A stretch of DNA of 64,000 nucleotides from JAEUJZ01 sp964460115 (GCA_964460115.1 CAYWPR010000017.1:20040-84039); one strand, 5' to 3'; shown: positions 1 to 8,690, counted from the stretch's first letter. Notes: generated by a model from the letters alone, not told the origin. Numbers and translations: made by a program.

Positions 1-791
1 TGCGGCTGCGCCAAAATCGCCAAGGGCGCCGCGCCGCTGCGCGCCCGTTTTTCGACCCAATTAGAAAGCGCGACCACCGCTTTCCGCATGCGCCGGGCCG
101 GCAGGGAGCAGTTGATGCCGACGAGCTCCGGCGGATTTGCTTCTAGCTCTTGCAGCATGCGCAAAAGCGGAACGCCAAGCGGCGTCTCTAGGCCGCTTTG
201 ACCGGGGCTTAGCGTCAGCGAAACCAAAAGTGGTAAATCGGGGGCGCCGGCGCGAAGGCCTTGTAGCAGCGTACGTAGCTCAACTGGATCACAGCAAGTT
301 TCAAGATGCAATCCCTGCACCGCCTGGGTCGAAAAAAATGCCGCCAGCTCTTCGCCAAGCTTCGCCAAGCGCCGCGCCGAAAGTGGCGCCGCTGCGCTGC
401 TGCCCGTCTGCCAGCCGCAGGGCCCAAGGCTGACGACCACCGCAGCCGGTTCACCGCTACGGCTTTGGGCTCCTTGCGCAGCCAGGGCCACGGCGGTGCG
501 GGCGAGCGATTGCCAGTTCGACAAAGCGGCCTGTGCGGAGGCTGTTTCCGCAGCAACCATACGGCGCAAGAGCCCGAAGGTGTTGGTCTGCACCACATCG
601 GCGCCAGCTGCGGCAAAATCGGCGTGTACGGCGGCGACCTCACGCGGATGAGAAAGCAGCCAATCCTCTGGCGACTCGCGCTGCAAATCGAGCCCGCGTT
701 TGATAAGTGCCGTGCCCACTCCGCCGTCCCACAAAAGCGGCCGTGGTTCGCGTAGCCGCGCTAAAAGCGGCTTTGAACGAAGTTTCTCCAA
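1..791 (-). CDS. Homocysteine S-methyltransferase family protein, partial (C-terminus outside window)
   Basis: About 263 N-terminal residues are visible; the frame is still open at base 1. The translation reads LLWDGGVGTALIKRGLDL, then AGADVVQTNTFGLLRR, and later LVGINCSLP. These are the TIM-barrel landmarks of the homocysteine S-methyltransferase family (MmuM and the MetH N-terminal domain), which moves a methyl group to homocysteine using a zinc-bound thiolate. The Cys in GINCS matches the first zinc ligand; the later Cys-Cys pair should lie beyond the window. No ATG is available, so I chose TTG at 791, 5 nt after the stop of the upstream methyltransferase gene; this suggests coupled translation. 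Whether it is a short MmuM-type enzyme or the start of a longer MetH cannot be decided here. Confidence 0.8.
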   Translation of the reverse strand, partial: MEKLRSKPLLARLREPRPLLWDGGVGTALIKRGLDLQRESPEDWLLSHPREVAAVHADFAAAGADVVQTNTFGLLRRMVAAETASAQAALSNWQSLARTAVALAAQGAQSRSGEPAAVVVSLGPCGWQTGSSAAAPLSARRLAKLGEELAAFFSTQAVQGLHLETCCDPVELRTLLQGLRAGAPDLPLLVSLTLSPGQSGLETPLGVPLLRMLQELEANPPELVGINCSLPARRMRKAVVALSNWVEKRARSGAAPLAILAQP

Positions 792-796
792 GGGCG

Positions 797-1831
797 CTAT
801 TCCATGTGCCGGGCTTTGCGCCGGGCCACAATCAGCCATTCCTGACCAGCGCGGGACAGAATCGAATCGCTCGGAACTTCCTCGTGCTCCAGCACAAAGT
901 CGCTGCTCAGCCGATCGCGAATTTCGTCCGACGTGGACCCATAGGGCGGGCCGTCTGGATAGTCGTGACAGTAAAAGAGGCCGATAAGCCTTCCATCGGG
1001 CTTTAAAAGCCGCGCCACGGCCGCCGCATATTCATCGCGGCGCGTCGGAGAAATTGCGCAATAGCAAGTGTGCTCGACCAAAAGATCATAAGCACCGGCC
1101 TGCAAAACCGAATCCTCTCGCTCAAAAAGATCCGTGGCGTGGGCATGCAAAACAGCGCCAAGTCCGTCCGCCTCTGCTCGCTGTTTGGTAATGCGCACTG
1201 CCGTCGGGGCGATATCGATGGCGACCACTTGCGCCGCATTTTTTTGCGCCGCATGTCCAAGTAGCAGCGCTTCGTGTCCGCGGCCGCAACCTATAACCAG
1301 CGCCCGTTCGCCTTTTTGCAAGCGCCAGGATGGGTGGTTAAGGCCGCGCACAAGCGGTGGCGGCACCCGGCCCAGATCCCAACCGTCGCCGCCGTGCTGA
1401 TAGCAGTATTCCCAGCGAGCGTCAAAAGGCAGATTGGCGGGCTCGATAAGACGCGGACGCAGTTCGCGCAGGGCCGTGCGCGCCGCTTCGCGTAGCAGGA
1501 GATGCTGAGCGTTGTAATCGCCGCTACACAAGCTGCGCACGGGCGAGACGGCACTGGGAGCTTCGGCGACGTTGGCGCGTTCGGCCAGATACCAAAGCTG
1601 CAGCGATCGCGAAAGCGCGTTGGCTTCAAAGGCCAAAAGGGTGGCGTCACGCGGTGTGCGCGCCGAAGCCGGCAATTGTCCGTGCGCCCAACTTAAAAAC
1701 GGCTGTGCGGCGGAAATAACCCGCTCGTAAGCCGGGCCCATAAGTTCCGCGGTTTTTTGCCCGCTGGCATCTTGCGCGCGGACCCAGACGCGTTTTTGCT
1801 CTAGATCAATTCCTAAAACGTGTAGATCCAA
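797..1831 (-). CDS. TPMT-like SAM-dependent methyltransferase with an extra N-terminal domain
   Basis: The 344-residue protein carries a class I methyltransferase fold from about residue 135: FDARWEYCYQ, then the SAM-binding loop ALVIGCGRGHEALLLG (about 177-192), VVAIDIAPTAV, and EHTCYCAI near 250 followed by FYCHDYPDGPPYG. That order is typical of the thiopurine/thiol S-methyltransferase (TPMT) family, which methylates small thiols or related soft nucleophiles. The first 110 residues (starting MDLHVLGIDLEQKRVWV) are not part of TPMT and I do not recognise them; they may be a regulatory or substrate domain. The gene starts 3 nt after rnhB and is followed 5 nt later by a homocysteine methyltransferase gene, so it is probably part of one transcript. 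Substrate unknown. Confidence 0.75.
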   Translation of the reverse strand: MDLHVLGIDLEQKRVWVRAQDASGQKTAELMGPAYERVISAAQPFLSWAHGQLPASARTPRDATLLAFEANALSRSLQLWYLAERANVAEAPSAVSPVRSLCSGDYNAQHLLLREAARTALRELRPRLIEPANLPFDARWEYCYQHGGDGWDLGRVPPPLVRGLNHPSWRLQKGERALVIGCGRGHEALLLGHAAQKNAAQVVAIDIAPTAVRITKQRAEADGLGAVLHAHATDLFEREDSVLQAGAYDLLVEHTCYCAISPTRRDEYAAAVARLLKPDGRLIGLFYCHDYPDGPPYGSTSDEIRDRLSSDFVLEHEEVPSDSILSRAGQEWLIVARRKARHME

Positions 1832-1834
1832 GGC

Positions 1835-2530
1835 TTAACCAAGTCCGGGCAGTTCCGGAAAGCAAGGTCCAGGGGCCGCGGAATCCGACAGCAGATCCGC
1901 GACGAAAGCCCAAGGCCAACTGCGTCGGCCCTCGGGAGGGATGCGCCTGTAGCGACCGCAGTAGGCGCGCAAAAAGCGCCGCGTGACGGCATTTAGGTAT
2001 CCACCGCCGGCATGTCCGTCTAAAAGCTCGCCAAACTCGGGCTGGTAGCGGCGGCAAATCGCAAGCCACAGCTCATCGCGCTTCACTTTGGCAATGATTG
2101 AGGCGGCGGCGACGGATACATAATCCTGCTCAGCGCGATCCACGGCCAAAAGATTTGCAAAGCTTGCGCCGAGCGGCCGAAATAAATTGGCGCCATCGGC
2201 AACGATGCGTGCTGCTGGCGGCGCCGCCGCGATAAGCGTCGCCGCATGTTCGCGTTCCAGGTGGTTTAGCTGCCCGGCCCTGGCGTCGATTTCCTCCACT
2301 TCGATGATCGAGACTGCGACATGCGCGGCATGCTCGGCGATCGCGGCGCAAAGTTTTTGTCGAATGGTATGGGCGCGCGGGCCGGCGCCGAAACATTTGC
2401 TATCGGCAACGCCAAGCGCCAAAAGACGCTCCGCCGCTGGCGGTTTTAGCGCCACGCAAGCGACGACGAGCGGCCCCAAAATTGGGCCGCGGCCGGCCTC
2501 GTCAATTCCAAGCTCAAGGGGCGCCGACAT
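1835..2530 (-). CDS. rnhB: Ribonuclease HII
   Basis: The 231-residue protein begins with GIDEAGRGP at residues 8-16, the hallmark of type 2 RNases H, giving the first two acidic ligands D10 and E11. VADGANLF supplies D112, and acidic residues precede AAASIIAKVKRD at 141-152, the helix found in all RNase HII proteins. The enzyme cuts the RNA strand of RNA/DNA hybrids and removes single ribonucleotides from DNA in the cytoplasm. The GIDEAGRGPILGPLVV form differs slightly from the common GxDEAGRGPLAGPVV, and the usual DSKKL is DSKCF. The start codon follows the cupin stop codon directly, with no gap, and the downstream methyltransferase starts 3 nt later. Confidence 0.9.
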   Translation of the reverse strand: MSAPLELGIDEAGRGPILGPLVVACVALKPPAAERLLALGVADSKCFGAGPRAHTIRQKLCAAIAEHAAHVAVSIIEVEEIDARAGQLNHLEREHAATLIAAAPPAARIVADGANLFRPLGASFANLLAVDRAEQDYVSVAAASIIAKVKRDELWLAICRRYQPEFGELLDGHAGGGYLNAVTRRFLRAYCGRYRRIPPEGRRSWPWAFVADLLSDSAAPGPCFPELPGLG

Positions 2531-2863
2531 TTAGACCTGCCGGGCTTGAAAAACCAGAACCGTGGCCCGCTCCGCGGTGTCGTTGCGCACTCCGTGGGGC
2601 AGCCCAGCCGGTGCAAAGGCCGCTTGACCGGCTTTGAGCGGACGTGCTTCATCGCCAAGCTGTACGGTCGCCTGGCCCGAAAACACGACATATACCTTGT
2701 CGATGTTTTCATGCGCATGCACCTTCTGAGCCTGCGCCGGTTCCAGGCAATACAGGTCAAACAGCAGGCGCTCGGTTTGACAAAGCGCCACTTTGTGTAG
2801 CTTTTGCGCCAAAAAGGCCGTCTGCTCTTCCAGGTTTAGCCAGGCACCGGTCAGCGGCGTCAT
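2531..2863 (-). CDS. Small cupin-domain protein
   Basis: This 110-residue protein is a single cupin barrel. KVHAHENIDKVYVVFSGQA (about 47-65) is the first cupin motif with two His and a downstream Glu-like position, and FAPAGLPHGVRN (about 81-92) is the second with its His. Such small cupins bind a metal and act as isomerases, dioxygenases or ligand sensors; no substrate can be assigned here. The ATG overlaps the TAA of the upstream lipoprotein gene by one base, and its own stop abuts the rnhB start, so it sits inside a translationally coupled row of genes. Confidence 0.75.
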   Translation of the reverse strand: MTPLTGAWLNLEEQTAFLAQKLHKVALCQTERLLFDLYCLEPAQAQKVHAHENIDKVYVVFSGQATVQLGDEARPLKAGQAAFAPAGLPHGVRNDTAERATVLVFQARQV

Positions 2864-3732
2864 TAGGGACCCATATCCTTTGGCTTGCAGCTTTGGCCGG
2901 AGGTATCGACCAAAAATACCTTCAGGTTGTAGTTGTTCATCGTGAACTTATTGCGCTGCTCCGGCGACAAGGGTGCGCCGCGCACCACGACGTAATAAGC
3001 TTCGGAAGGCTGCAGCGCTTTCAGATCGGTAAGTTCGACGCAACCGTCGTCTGCGGCGCTTGTGTCCTGGCCGATGAGGGTCAGCCGCGGTTTTCCCGTA
3101 TCAGGATCGTTGTCTTTGCGAAAGACAAACAGGTCCAGGTCGCCTTTGACAAGCTCATATTTGATCTTGGCGATGACGCGTCCTTTGGCGCTCAGGCCGA
3201 ACTTGTAGACGTCCACATCCGGCGCATCGGGCGCCGTTTTGTCCGGACAAATCTGATAAGGCGAGCCCGGGTCGCTAGGCGGTAAATCCTTGGGCAGTGG
3301 GTTTGGCAAAACGATGGCCTGCGCCGGAAAATCATTGGGCTCGAGCATATGCAAAACGGCATCCGAGGGCTTTTCGCTCGTGTCATCTCGAGTGCAGCGC
3401 CATTGGTTGTGCTCGTCGTATCCGGTCAGCGGCAGCGGGGCGTAGACCCCGCTGTAGTAGTTAGTCTTGGCGGGAAATGGCCAAAAATCGATGGGCGTGA
3501 TGGTCATGTCCACCGGAGGCAGCGGCGGAATGCACCAACCTTCATCGCTGTCGGCCAGAGCGTCGCCGCAGATGCCGTCTTTGCAACAAGCCAAGCCGAC
3601 CGGACAAGCTGGCGTATCCGATTTGTGGCAGCGAAAGGCCATTTGGGCGTCTGGATTCGCGGCATAGTCGGGCTTGTAGCAGCCCAAAAAGGCGATGCCG
3701 AGCAGTACAAATGAGAGGGCAGCAATACGCAT
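2863..3732 (-). CDS. Cysteine-rich secreted lipoprotein of unknown function
   Basis: The 289-residue product has a lipoprotein signal: MRIAALSFVLLGIAFLGC, with lipobox FLGC at 15-18, so it should be anchored to the cell envelope. A cluster of Cys residues follows (FRCHKSDTPACPVGLACC, then KDGICGDAL), probably a small disulfide knot. The rest contains a stretch resembling pre-peptidase C-terminal (PPC) beta-sandwiches: APDVDVYKFGLSAKG, then YELVKGDLDLFVFRKDNDP, and a final EAYYVVVRG. PPC-like domains are common in secreted proteins and bind or present other domains. No enzyme motif is visible. It lies between a TPR protein and a cupin on one likely transcript. Confidence 0.7.
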   Translation of the reverse strand: MRIAALSFVLLGIAFLGCYKPDYAANPDAQMAFRCHKSDTPACPVGLACCKDGICGDALADSDEGWCIPPLPPVDMTITPIDFWPFPAKTNYYSGVYAPLPLTGYDEHNQWRCTRDDTSEKPSDAVLHMLEPNDFPAQAIVLPNPLPKDLPPSDPGSPYQICPDKTAPDAPDVDVYKFGLSAKGRVIAKIKYELVKGDLDLFVFRKDNDPDTGKPRLTLIGQDTSAADDGCVELTDLKALQPSEAYYVVVRGAPLSPEQRNKFTMNNYNLKVFLVDTSGQSCKPKDMGP

Positions 3733-3744
3733 CGAGCTTTTCCT

Positions 3745-5325
3745 TTAGAAATCCAGTTCGCCGACGAATCCGCCGCCGGCTGGGCCGGCCACCGGAAGCA
3801 GCGAAAAGACCGTATCGGTTTTTGCCGCGCCGTTTTGGGCCTGCAATTTCTTTCCGGTTCGGGCCTGTTCGGTGCGGTGTTTGTTGCGCACAAGATCCGC
3901 GATAAGCAGCCCGGCGCCAGCGGCCATGGTCACGCCTCCGACAGCGGTCAGCGCAATGCCGACCTTGTCGTACAGTTTGCCTTGCTGCTCGTAGGCGCTG
4001 CTGGACGGATTTGGCGCCTTGTTGAGCATTGGATCGGGATTCGGACCGTAAAACAAACAGCGCATCTTGGCGTTGTCGCAGCGCGAATCAGCCGACACGA
4101 TGGCCGCATCTTTGGCGGCCAGACCAAGAAATGTGAAGCCGCCAATCAGCGCACCGGCTCCGAGCGCCCCAATGCCGACCCCGGCCCAGCCCATGGCATG
4201 CAGCGGCGAGGGCTTTTTGTCGCGAGCTTTGGCGCGCTGCTCTGCGCGGCGTTCTTCGGCGGCTTTTTGCTGCTTGGCGCTGGCGATATCAAAGCGGACG
4301 ACTTCGTTTTCGATATCGCGGCTGGGACCGGTTTTGACGCGCCGGGCGGGCTCGTCTTCTTCGCTGCTGTCTTCGACCCCGGAAGCATCCACAAGTTGCG
4401 GCCGCGCCGCCGTTTCAATCAGCACGATGTTTGGACTTGCGTCGCTGCCCGAAGATTTGATCAAAGTACCGGCGCTGTCGCGCGCTTCCAGATAGTACTG
4501 AAACGTTCGTCCTTGCGTGACCGACTCGGGCAGCCGGGCGATTTTTTCGCTGCCGCGACGTTTGAGCTCTAGCGAATCAAACTGTGCCTGGCCTTCGGTG
4601 CGAAAGTAGACCTTCACTTTGACCGACTTCATCACCGGCATTTGCACCCGTACATCTACCGGCTTTCCGGGGGGCACTGCATCGATGGGAATATGCGACC
4701 ATTCGGTGACCGGCTTGTTTTGGGCGGCCGCGACGGCTGGTGCCGCTTCGGATTTGGAGCTTTCGCTCGGCTCGCTGGCTGCGGATTTGGGGGCGCTGCT
4801 GGCTGTCGCCACGCTGGCATTGGCCGGCTTGCTCGGCGCGCTTGGCGCAGGAGCGGCACTGGGCGCCGATTTGGCCACTTCGACGGCGGGCTTGGCAGCC
4901 GGCGCTGGCTGATTGGCCATTACACGCTCTTGCTCGACCTCGGCCATCTCGGCTTCGGCCTTGCTGCGCGCTTTGTCATCGGCCGGAGCTTCGCTTAAGA
5001 ACTTGCGGTAGAAATAAAGCGCCATGTCGTAGTCTTTGGTCTTGCGGTACGTCGTGGCGATGTTGATCAAAATGGCCGGAAAGCGCTTCAGCACGTAGGC
5101 GCGTTTCAGTTCGCGAATGGCCACGTCGTACTTCCCAGCGGCAAAAGCATCCTGGCCCGCCTTAAAGTGGGCCTTGGCCTGATTGACGATCTCGGGATCC
5201 TCTGCTTGCGCCATGGCCGCGCCTTCGCCCAGCCCAAAGGGCCGCGCCGCGTTTTTGCGCCCTGGGCTGGCCAACACCAAAACCGCGGTGGCCGCGACGA
5301 GAATCATTCTTGTGAACTGGCGCAT
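3745..5325 (-). CDS. Exported TPR-repeat protein with a C-terminal transmembrane segment
   Basis: I place the start at the ATG at 5325 (MRQFTRMILVAATAVL), which has GAGG seven bases upstream and gives a signal peptide. The longer frame from 5412 adds an unlikely 29-residue leader. Mature residues carry tetratricopeptide units (AKAHFKAGQDAFAAGKYDVA, then ILINIATTYRKTKDYDMALY), followed by an Ala/Pro/Ser-rich linker and a beta-rich domain (PVDVRVQMPVMKSVKVKVYF) typical of myxobacterial periplasmic TPR proteins. A Lys/Arg-rich stretch and hydrophobic segments GVGIGALGAGALIGGFTFLG and ALTAVGGVTMAAGAGLLIA follow near the C-terminus. Such proteins are thought to be scaffolds in the envelope. No catalytic motif. 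The gene ends 12 nt before the lipoprotein start. Confidence 0.75.
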   Translation of the reverse strand: MRQFTRMILVAATAVLVLASPGRKNAARPFGLGEGAAMAQAEDPEIVNQAKAHFKAGQDAFAAGKYDVAIRELKRAYVLKRFPAILINIATTYRKTKDYDMALYFYRKFLSEAPADDKARSKAEAEMAEVEQERVMANQPAPAAKPAVEVAKSAPSAAPAPSAPSKPANASVATASSAPKSAASEPSESSKSEAAPAVAAAQNKPVTEWSHIPIDAVPPGKPVDVRVQMPVMKSVKVKVYFRTEGQAQFDSLELKRRGSEKIARLPESVTQGRTFQYYLEARDSAGTLIKSSGSDASPNIVLIETAARPQLVDASGVEDSSEEDEPARRVKTGPSRDIENEVVRFDIASAKQQKAAEERRAEQRAKARDKKPSPLHAMGWAGVGIGALGAGALIGGFTFLGLAAKDAAIVSADSRCDNAKMRCLFYGPNPDPMLNKAPNPSSSAYEQQGKLYDKVGIALTAVGGVTMAAGAGLLIADLVRNKHRTEQARTGKKLQAQNGAAKTDTVFSLLPVAGPAGGGFVGELDF

Positions 5326-5387
5326 GCGAGTGCCTCGTTGTTGGGGTCTAGTCAGTAGCCGAGCCAAGTGAAAAATCGCTTGGCTTG

Positions 5388-7010
5388 TCATTGGGCAAAC
5401 GGATCGATCCAAGACTCGTCCTTTTTGGGCTTGGTTTCCTTTTCGATCGTCCGTGTCGGGCGGCTGGGCTTTTCTGCTGCCTTTTCCGGGACTTTTTCCG
5501 ACGATTTGTCTGCAACTTTTTCCGACGATTTCTTCAGCGGTTTTTCCGACGATTTGTTTGCCGCTTCGGTTTTTGTGGCAGTTTTACCGGATCTTTCTGC
5601 CTTGTGGCGAGCCGCCTGTTCCGGTTTGTCGATTTTTTCGGGTTCTGCTGCCGCTTCCTCAGGCTTGTCAGCGCTTGGCGCTTCCTCAGCAGCCGAAGCT
5701 GGCTTGGTCGGTACCGGCGGCGGCACGGCCGCGGGCTTTGCTTCAGGGGGGGATGTAACTGCCGGTGCTTTCGTTGCAGCAGGCTCCGGTTTGGCTGATA
5801 TCTCCGCCGGTGCCGGTTTTGGTGCTTTGGGCAGCGCTGGCTGCGGCGCCGGTGCCGGTGCTTTGGGCTCCACGGCTTGAGGCGGGGGGGCTAGTTGTGC
5901 CGGCTCTGGCGCTGGCGGGGCGACTGCCGGCGCGGCCGTCGGTGTTGGAGCAACCGGCACTGGCGATGCTCCCGTAGCGGCAGGCTGGGTTTTCTCCGAT
6001 GGGCTCGATTGAAAATAGAGCACTGCCGCTGCCGTAAGCCCTACGCCCAAGGCAATGCCGAAAAGCAGTTTGAGACGGCCCTGGTTACGGCTGGGCGATG
6101 CTGCATTGTCGTCGGCATTGAGCACAACCGCGGCTGGTGCAGAAGCTATGGATGCCGACGAAGAAGACGGCGCAGCCGGTTCCAGCTCGGGCTCCGCTTC
6201 CGCCGTCGCCGTGGCGGCTGCCGCGGCCAAGCGTCGTTCCTCTGCGCGCTGCTTTTTGTTGCGCTTGCCGCGTCCCTGGTTATCGCTGGACAGCGCTACC
6301 GGGCCGCTAGGCTGGGGGACCACCGTCGCGGGTGAAGGAGCTACCAAGGTCGGCGTCGGCTCTATGGCCTCTGGCTGCGCACTCGGGGCCGTGTCAATTT
6401 TGTCGGCCGTCGGCACAGGATCTGCGTTGTCTACAGCCTGGGCCGCGGCAGCTCCGGGCGGCGGTGCAGCAGTTTCTGCCGAAGTGGAAATCGCGGTCGG
6501 CGGTTCCTCTGCGCGAATTTCTGCCGGCGCGCTGACTTCTTCCTGCGAAGCAACTACGGCAAGTGGCGCGGTATGAATGGCTACGGTCGGCTTGTCTTTG
6601 TCTTGCAAACTCGCAGCATCAGCAAACTCGTCCAGCCATCCTTCATCGAGCTCTTCAAGTTTTTCTGGAAGTTTTTCCGGAAGCTTTTTCGCAACGACAG
6701 GCTGCGAAATCACCGGCCGCGATCCCGGCACCTTTGGCAGCGAGCTTGGGATCGGGGGAAGCGAGCCTCCTGCGAACGGTTTAGCGCTCGGCGCCGGCGG
6801 CTGTGAGCCGGACACCACCGGCTGTGAGACCGGCAAAAGATCCCAACTGCGGCTTTTTTCAGAGGCCAGCCGCTGGTTGGCGCGGGCAATAAAGTCGTCG
6901 AGCAAGTCGTCCATGCTCTCACGACGGAAAGAGCCACTGCGCTGGGCGCTAGCCGGCGGAGTTGGGGGCGACTTGCTTGCCGGTTTTTGGCCGGAGCTCT
7001 GATTCGACAT
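5388..7010 (-). CDS. Pro/Ala/Lys-rich single-pass membrane protein, function unknown
   Basis: The 540-residue product is low complexity. The start is the ATG at 7010 (MSNQSSGQKP) with GGGTGG just upstream; a GTG nine bases earlier is possible. Residues near the N-terminus form a short acidic helix (ESMDDLLDDFIARANQRL), and further conserved-looking pieces are LEELDEGWLDEFADAA and a C-terminal ESWIDPFAQ. One transmembrane segment, LLFGIALGVGLTAAAVLYFQ, separates the two halves; the outer half is Pro/Ala/Lys-rich and carries SSEK-type repeats encoded by a DNA repeat at about 5497-5561. The general form resembles myxobacterial FHA- or motility-associated linker proteins, but I recognise no family. 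It is the first gene of the leftward run and diverges from the RlmI gene. Confidence 0.65.
   Translation of the reverse strand: MSNQSSGQKPASKSPPTPPASAQRSGSFRRESMDDLLDDFIARANQRLASEKSRSWDLLPVSQPVVSGSQPPAPSAKPFAGGSLPPIPSSLPKVPGSRPVISQPVVAKKLPEKLPEKLEELDEGWLDEFADAASLQDKDKPTVAIHTAPLAVVASQEEVSAPAEIRAEEPPTAISTSAETAAPPPGAAAAQAVDNADPVPTADKIDTAPSAQPEAIEPTPTLVAPSPATVVPQPSGPVALSSDNQGRGKRNKKQRAEERRLAAAAATATAEAEPELEPAAPSSSSASIASAPAAVVLNADDNAASPSRNQGRLKLLFGIALGVGLTAAAVLYFQSSPSEKTQPAATGASPVPVAPTPTAAPAVAPPAPEPAQLAPPPQAVEPKAPAPAPQPALPKAPKPAPAEISAKPEPAATKAPAVTSPPEAKPAAVPPPVPTKPASAAEEAPSADKPEEAAAEPEKIDKPEQAARHKAERSGKTATKTEAANKSSEKPLKKSSEKVADKSSEKVPEKAAEKPSRPTRTIEKETKPKKDESWIDPFAQ
5497..5561 (-). repeat. In-frame short tandem repeats encoding SSEK units
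   Basis: The plus strand shows three copies of a TTTTTCCGACGATTT unit separated by short spacers. On the coding strand they give repeated KSSEK blocks (SSEKPLKKSSEKVADKSSEK). Unit-number changes here would alter the length of the linker without breaking the frame when the spacing is a multiple of three. Confidence 0.6.
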
Positions 7011-7189
7011 ATATACCACCCAGACAGGCCGTCTCCGAGGGCCTGCCCTGGGAACGCCGTCTCCTCTTTGATTTAGGTTTGATGAAGGCGCGTGTGCGCG
7101 TGCATCGCGGTTTTATTTCAGGCTGCATCTTTGTCAAGTCCTTTGCGAGGCTCTTGCAGGGGCGGCAGCGTGCCCTTATGCTGCGCGCC

Positions 7190-8641
7190 ATGTCGCGTCC
7201 CTCTTTTTCTATGGAATCGCCTCGCGGTCCGCGGTCTGCCGAGCGTCACATCAGCAGTTTGCCGTCGCCGCGGGTACGCCGCGGCACGCTGCGTATACCA
7301 AGCGATGCCGCGTATAGGCTGCGCGCTGGTCATCCCTGGGTGTTTCGCGACACCATGGGCGATAGGCCGGTACACGCTGCCAAAGGGGAGGCGGTTGAAC
7401 TGCACGACCCGGATGGCACCTTCGTGGCCCGCGGAATTTACGATCCCGATGGTCCCATTGCCGTGCGCGTCCTCAGCCGCGATCCGGACGAGGCGCTAGA
7501 TGCCGCGGCATTTGCGCGGCGGGTGCGTGCAGCAGCGCAGTTGCGGACGCAGCTTTTGCAGTCGGCGGTCGGGCCTTTGGCCGCGGCATCGGCCGGCGCA
7601 ATGCCGCTTTCGGCAAACGCCGAGTGCAATGCCTACCGTGTAATTCATGGCGAAGGGGACTATTTGCCGGGAATCACCGTCGATCGCTACGGCGAGTATC
7701 TCGTGATACATCTGTACTCGGGCTCGCTTGAGCCGCATCTAGCGGTGCTGCTCGATGCGCTCGATGAGGTTTACAAGCCGCGCGGCATCTACATGCAGCG
7801 ACGTTTTCGACCGCTCGGCGGCGAGGGACCGCGAGAACCGGCAGAGCTCGTACGTGGCGCGACGGCACCGGTAGAGCTGGAAGTCATCGAGGGCGGTTTG
7901 CGTTTTGCAGTCGATGTCACCGCGCCCCTTAGTACTGGATTGTTTCTGGATCTGCGGCTCGGACGGCAGCTTGTCGCCGGTTATGCGCGTGAGCGCCGAG
8001 TGCTAAACTTGTTCAGTTATACCGGGGCGCTGTCGATGTACGCCGCTCTTGGCGGCGCATCCGAGGTCGTCTCGGTGGATTTGTCATCGCGGGCGCATGC
8101 GCGGGCGCGGCGCAACTTGGTGCTTAGCGGGCTTTCCGAAAGCAGTCACGAATTTATCGCCGGAGATGTCATGGCGGTGATGGCCCGCATGGCCGAGCGG
8201 CGGCGCCATTTCGATATGGTCATCATCGATCCGCCGGCATTTTCTCATAGCCAGGGCGCGGCGGCGGCGCCTGTAGGTGCAGGTCCGGGGCGAGACCGCG
8301 ACCGAAATTCTTCGTCGCCTATGAGTCGAGATCGCGATCGAAATTCCGCAGCGCCGGCAGCGGGTAAAGACCGCGACAAGAATTTTTCCGTACAGCGCGA
8401 TTATCGCGAGCTCGTGCGGGCGGCGCTTTTGTTATGTCGCCCGGGCGCGCTGGTTTTTTGCGTGGCCAATGCCGCCAAGTTCTCGATGGATGACATGATG
8501 AACGCGCTCGGCGATGGCGCAGGGCAGGCGCGCCGCTTTTTGCGGGTGGTCGATCAGCGCGGACTGCCGCCGGATTTTCCGGTACCGGCAGGTTTTCCCG
8601 AAGGCCACTACCTAAAAGCGCTGCTTGGGGCGGTGATTTAG
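7190..8641 (+). CDS. rlmI: RlmI-type 23S rRNA (cytosine-C5) methyltransferase with an RDRD-repeat insertion
   Basis: I use the ATG at 7190 (MSRPSFSMES); an ATG at 7178 is also possible and nothing upstream is a strong ribosome site. The N-terminal part is a PUA-like RNA-binding domain (RLRAGHPWVFRDTMGD, then GIYDPDGPIAVRVLS). It is followed by the RlmI middle region (GEGDYLPGITVDRYGEYLVI) and a SAM-binding domain with LNLFSYTGALSMYAALGGA and the catalytic loop MVIIDPPAF. RlmI methylates C1962 of 23S rRNA in E. coli. Directly after DPPAFSHSQ there is an unusual insert of about 45 residues holding three RDRDxN-like units before FSVQRDYRELV, where relatives have only a short loop. Convergent with dnaJ, with a shared hairpin between. 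Confidence 0.85.
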   Translation: MSRPSFSMESPRGPRSAERHISSLPSPRVRRGTLRIPSDAAYRLRAGHPWVFRDTMGDRPVHAAKGEAVELHDPDGTFVARGIYDPDGPIAVRVLSRDPDEALDAAAFARRVRAAAQLRTQLLQSAVGPLAAASAGAMPLSANAECNAYRVIHGEGDYLPGITVDRYGEYLVIHLYSGSLEPHLAVLLDALDEVYKPRGIYMQRRFRPLGGEGPREPAELVRGATAPVELEVIEGGLRFAVDVTAPLSTGLFLDLRLGRQLVAGYARERRVLNLFSYTGALSMYAALGGASEVVSVDLSSRAHARARRNLVLSGLSESSHEFIAGDVMAVMARMAERRRHFDMVIIDPPAFSHSQGAAAAPVGAGPGRDRDRNSSSPMSRDRDRNSAAPAAGKDRDKNFSVQRDYRELVRAALLLCRPGALVFCVANAAKFSMDDMMNALGDGAGQARRFLRVVDQRGLPPDFPVPAGFPEGHYLKALLGAVI

Positions 8642-8644
8642 ATA

Positions 8645-8680
8645 CTTTTGGGTGCCGCCGAAACATGCGGCGTCCAAAAG
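8645..8680. terminator. Bidirectional hairpin terminator between rlmI and dnaJ
   Basis: Left arm 8645-8658 (CTTTTGGGTGCCGC) pairs over all 14 positions with right arm 8667-8680 (GCGGCGTCCAAAAG), allowing two G-T pairs, with an 8-base loop. The arms end in CTTTT/AAAAG runs, so each strand gets a short U tract. It sits 4 nt after the rlmI stop and 10 nt after the dnaJ stop, as expected for a terminator serving two convergent genes. Confidence 0.85.
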
Positions 8681-8690
8681 AATGCACCGG

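Noticed and set aside
3835..4572. Long plus-strand frame opposite the TPR gene, and similar frames opposite clpB (9876-10478, 11454-12071)
   Set aside because: High third-position GC creates long antisense frames; they lack ribosome sites and known motifs, whereas the opposite strand encodes clear proteins.
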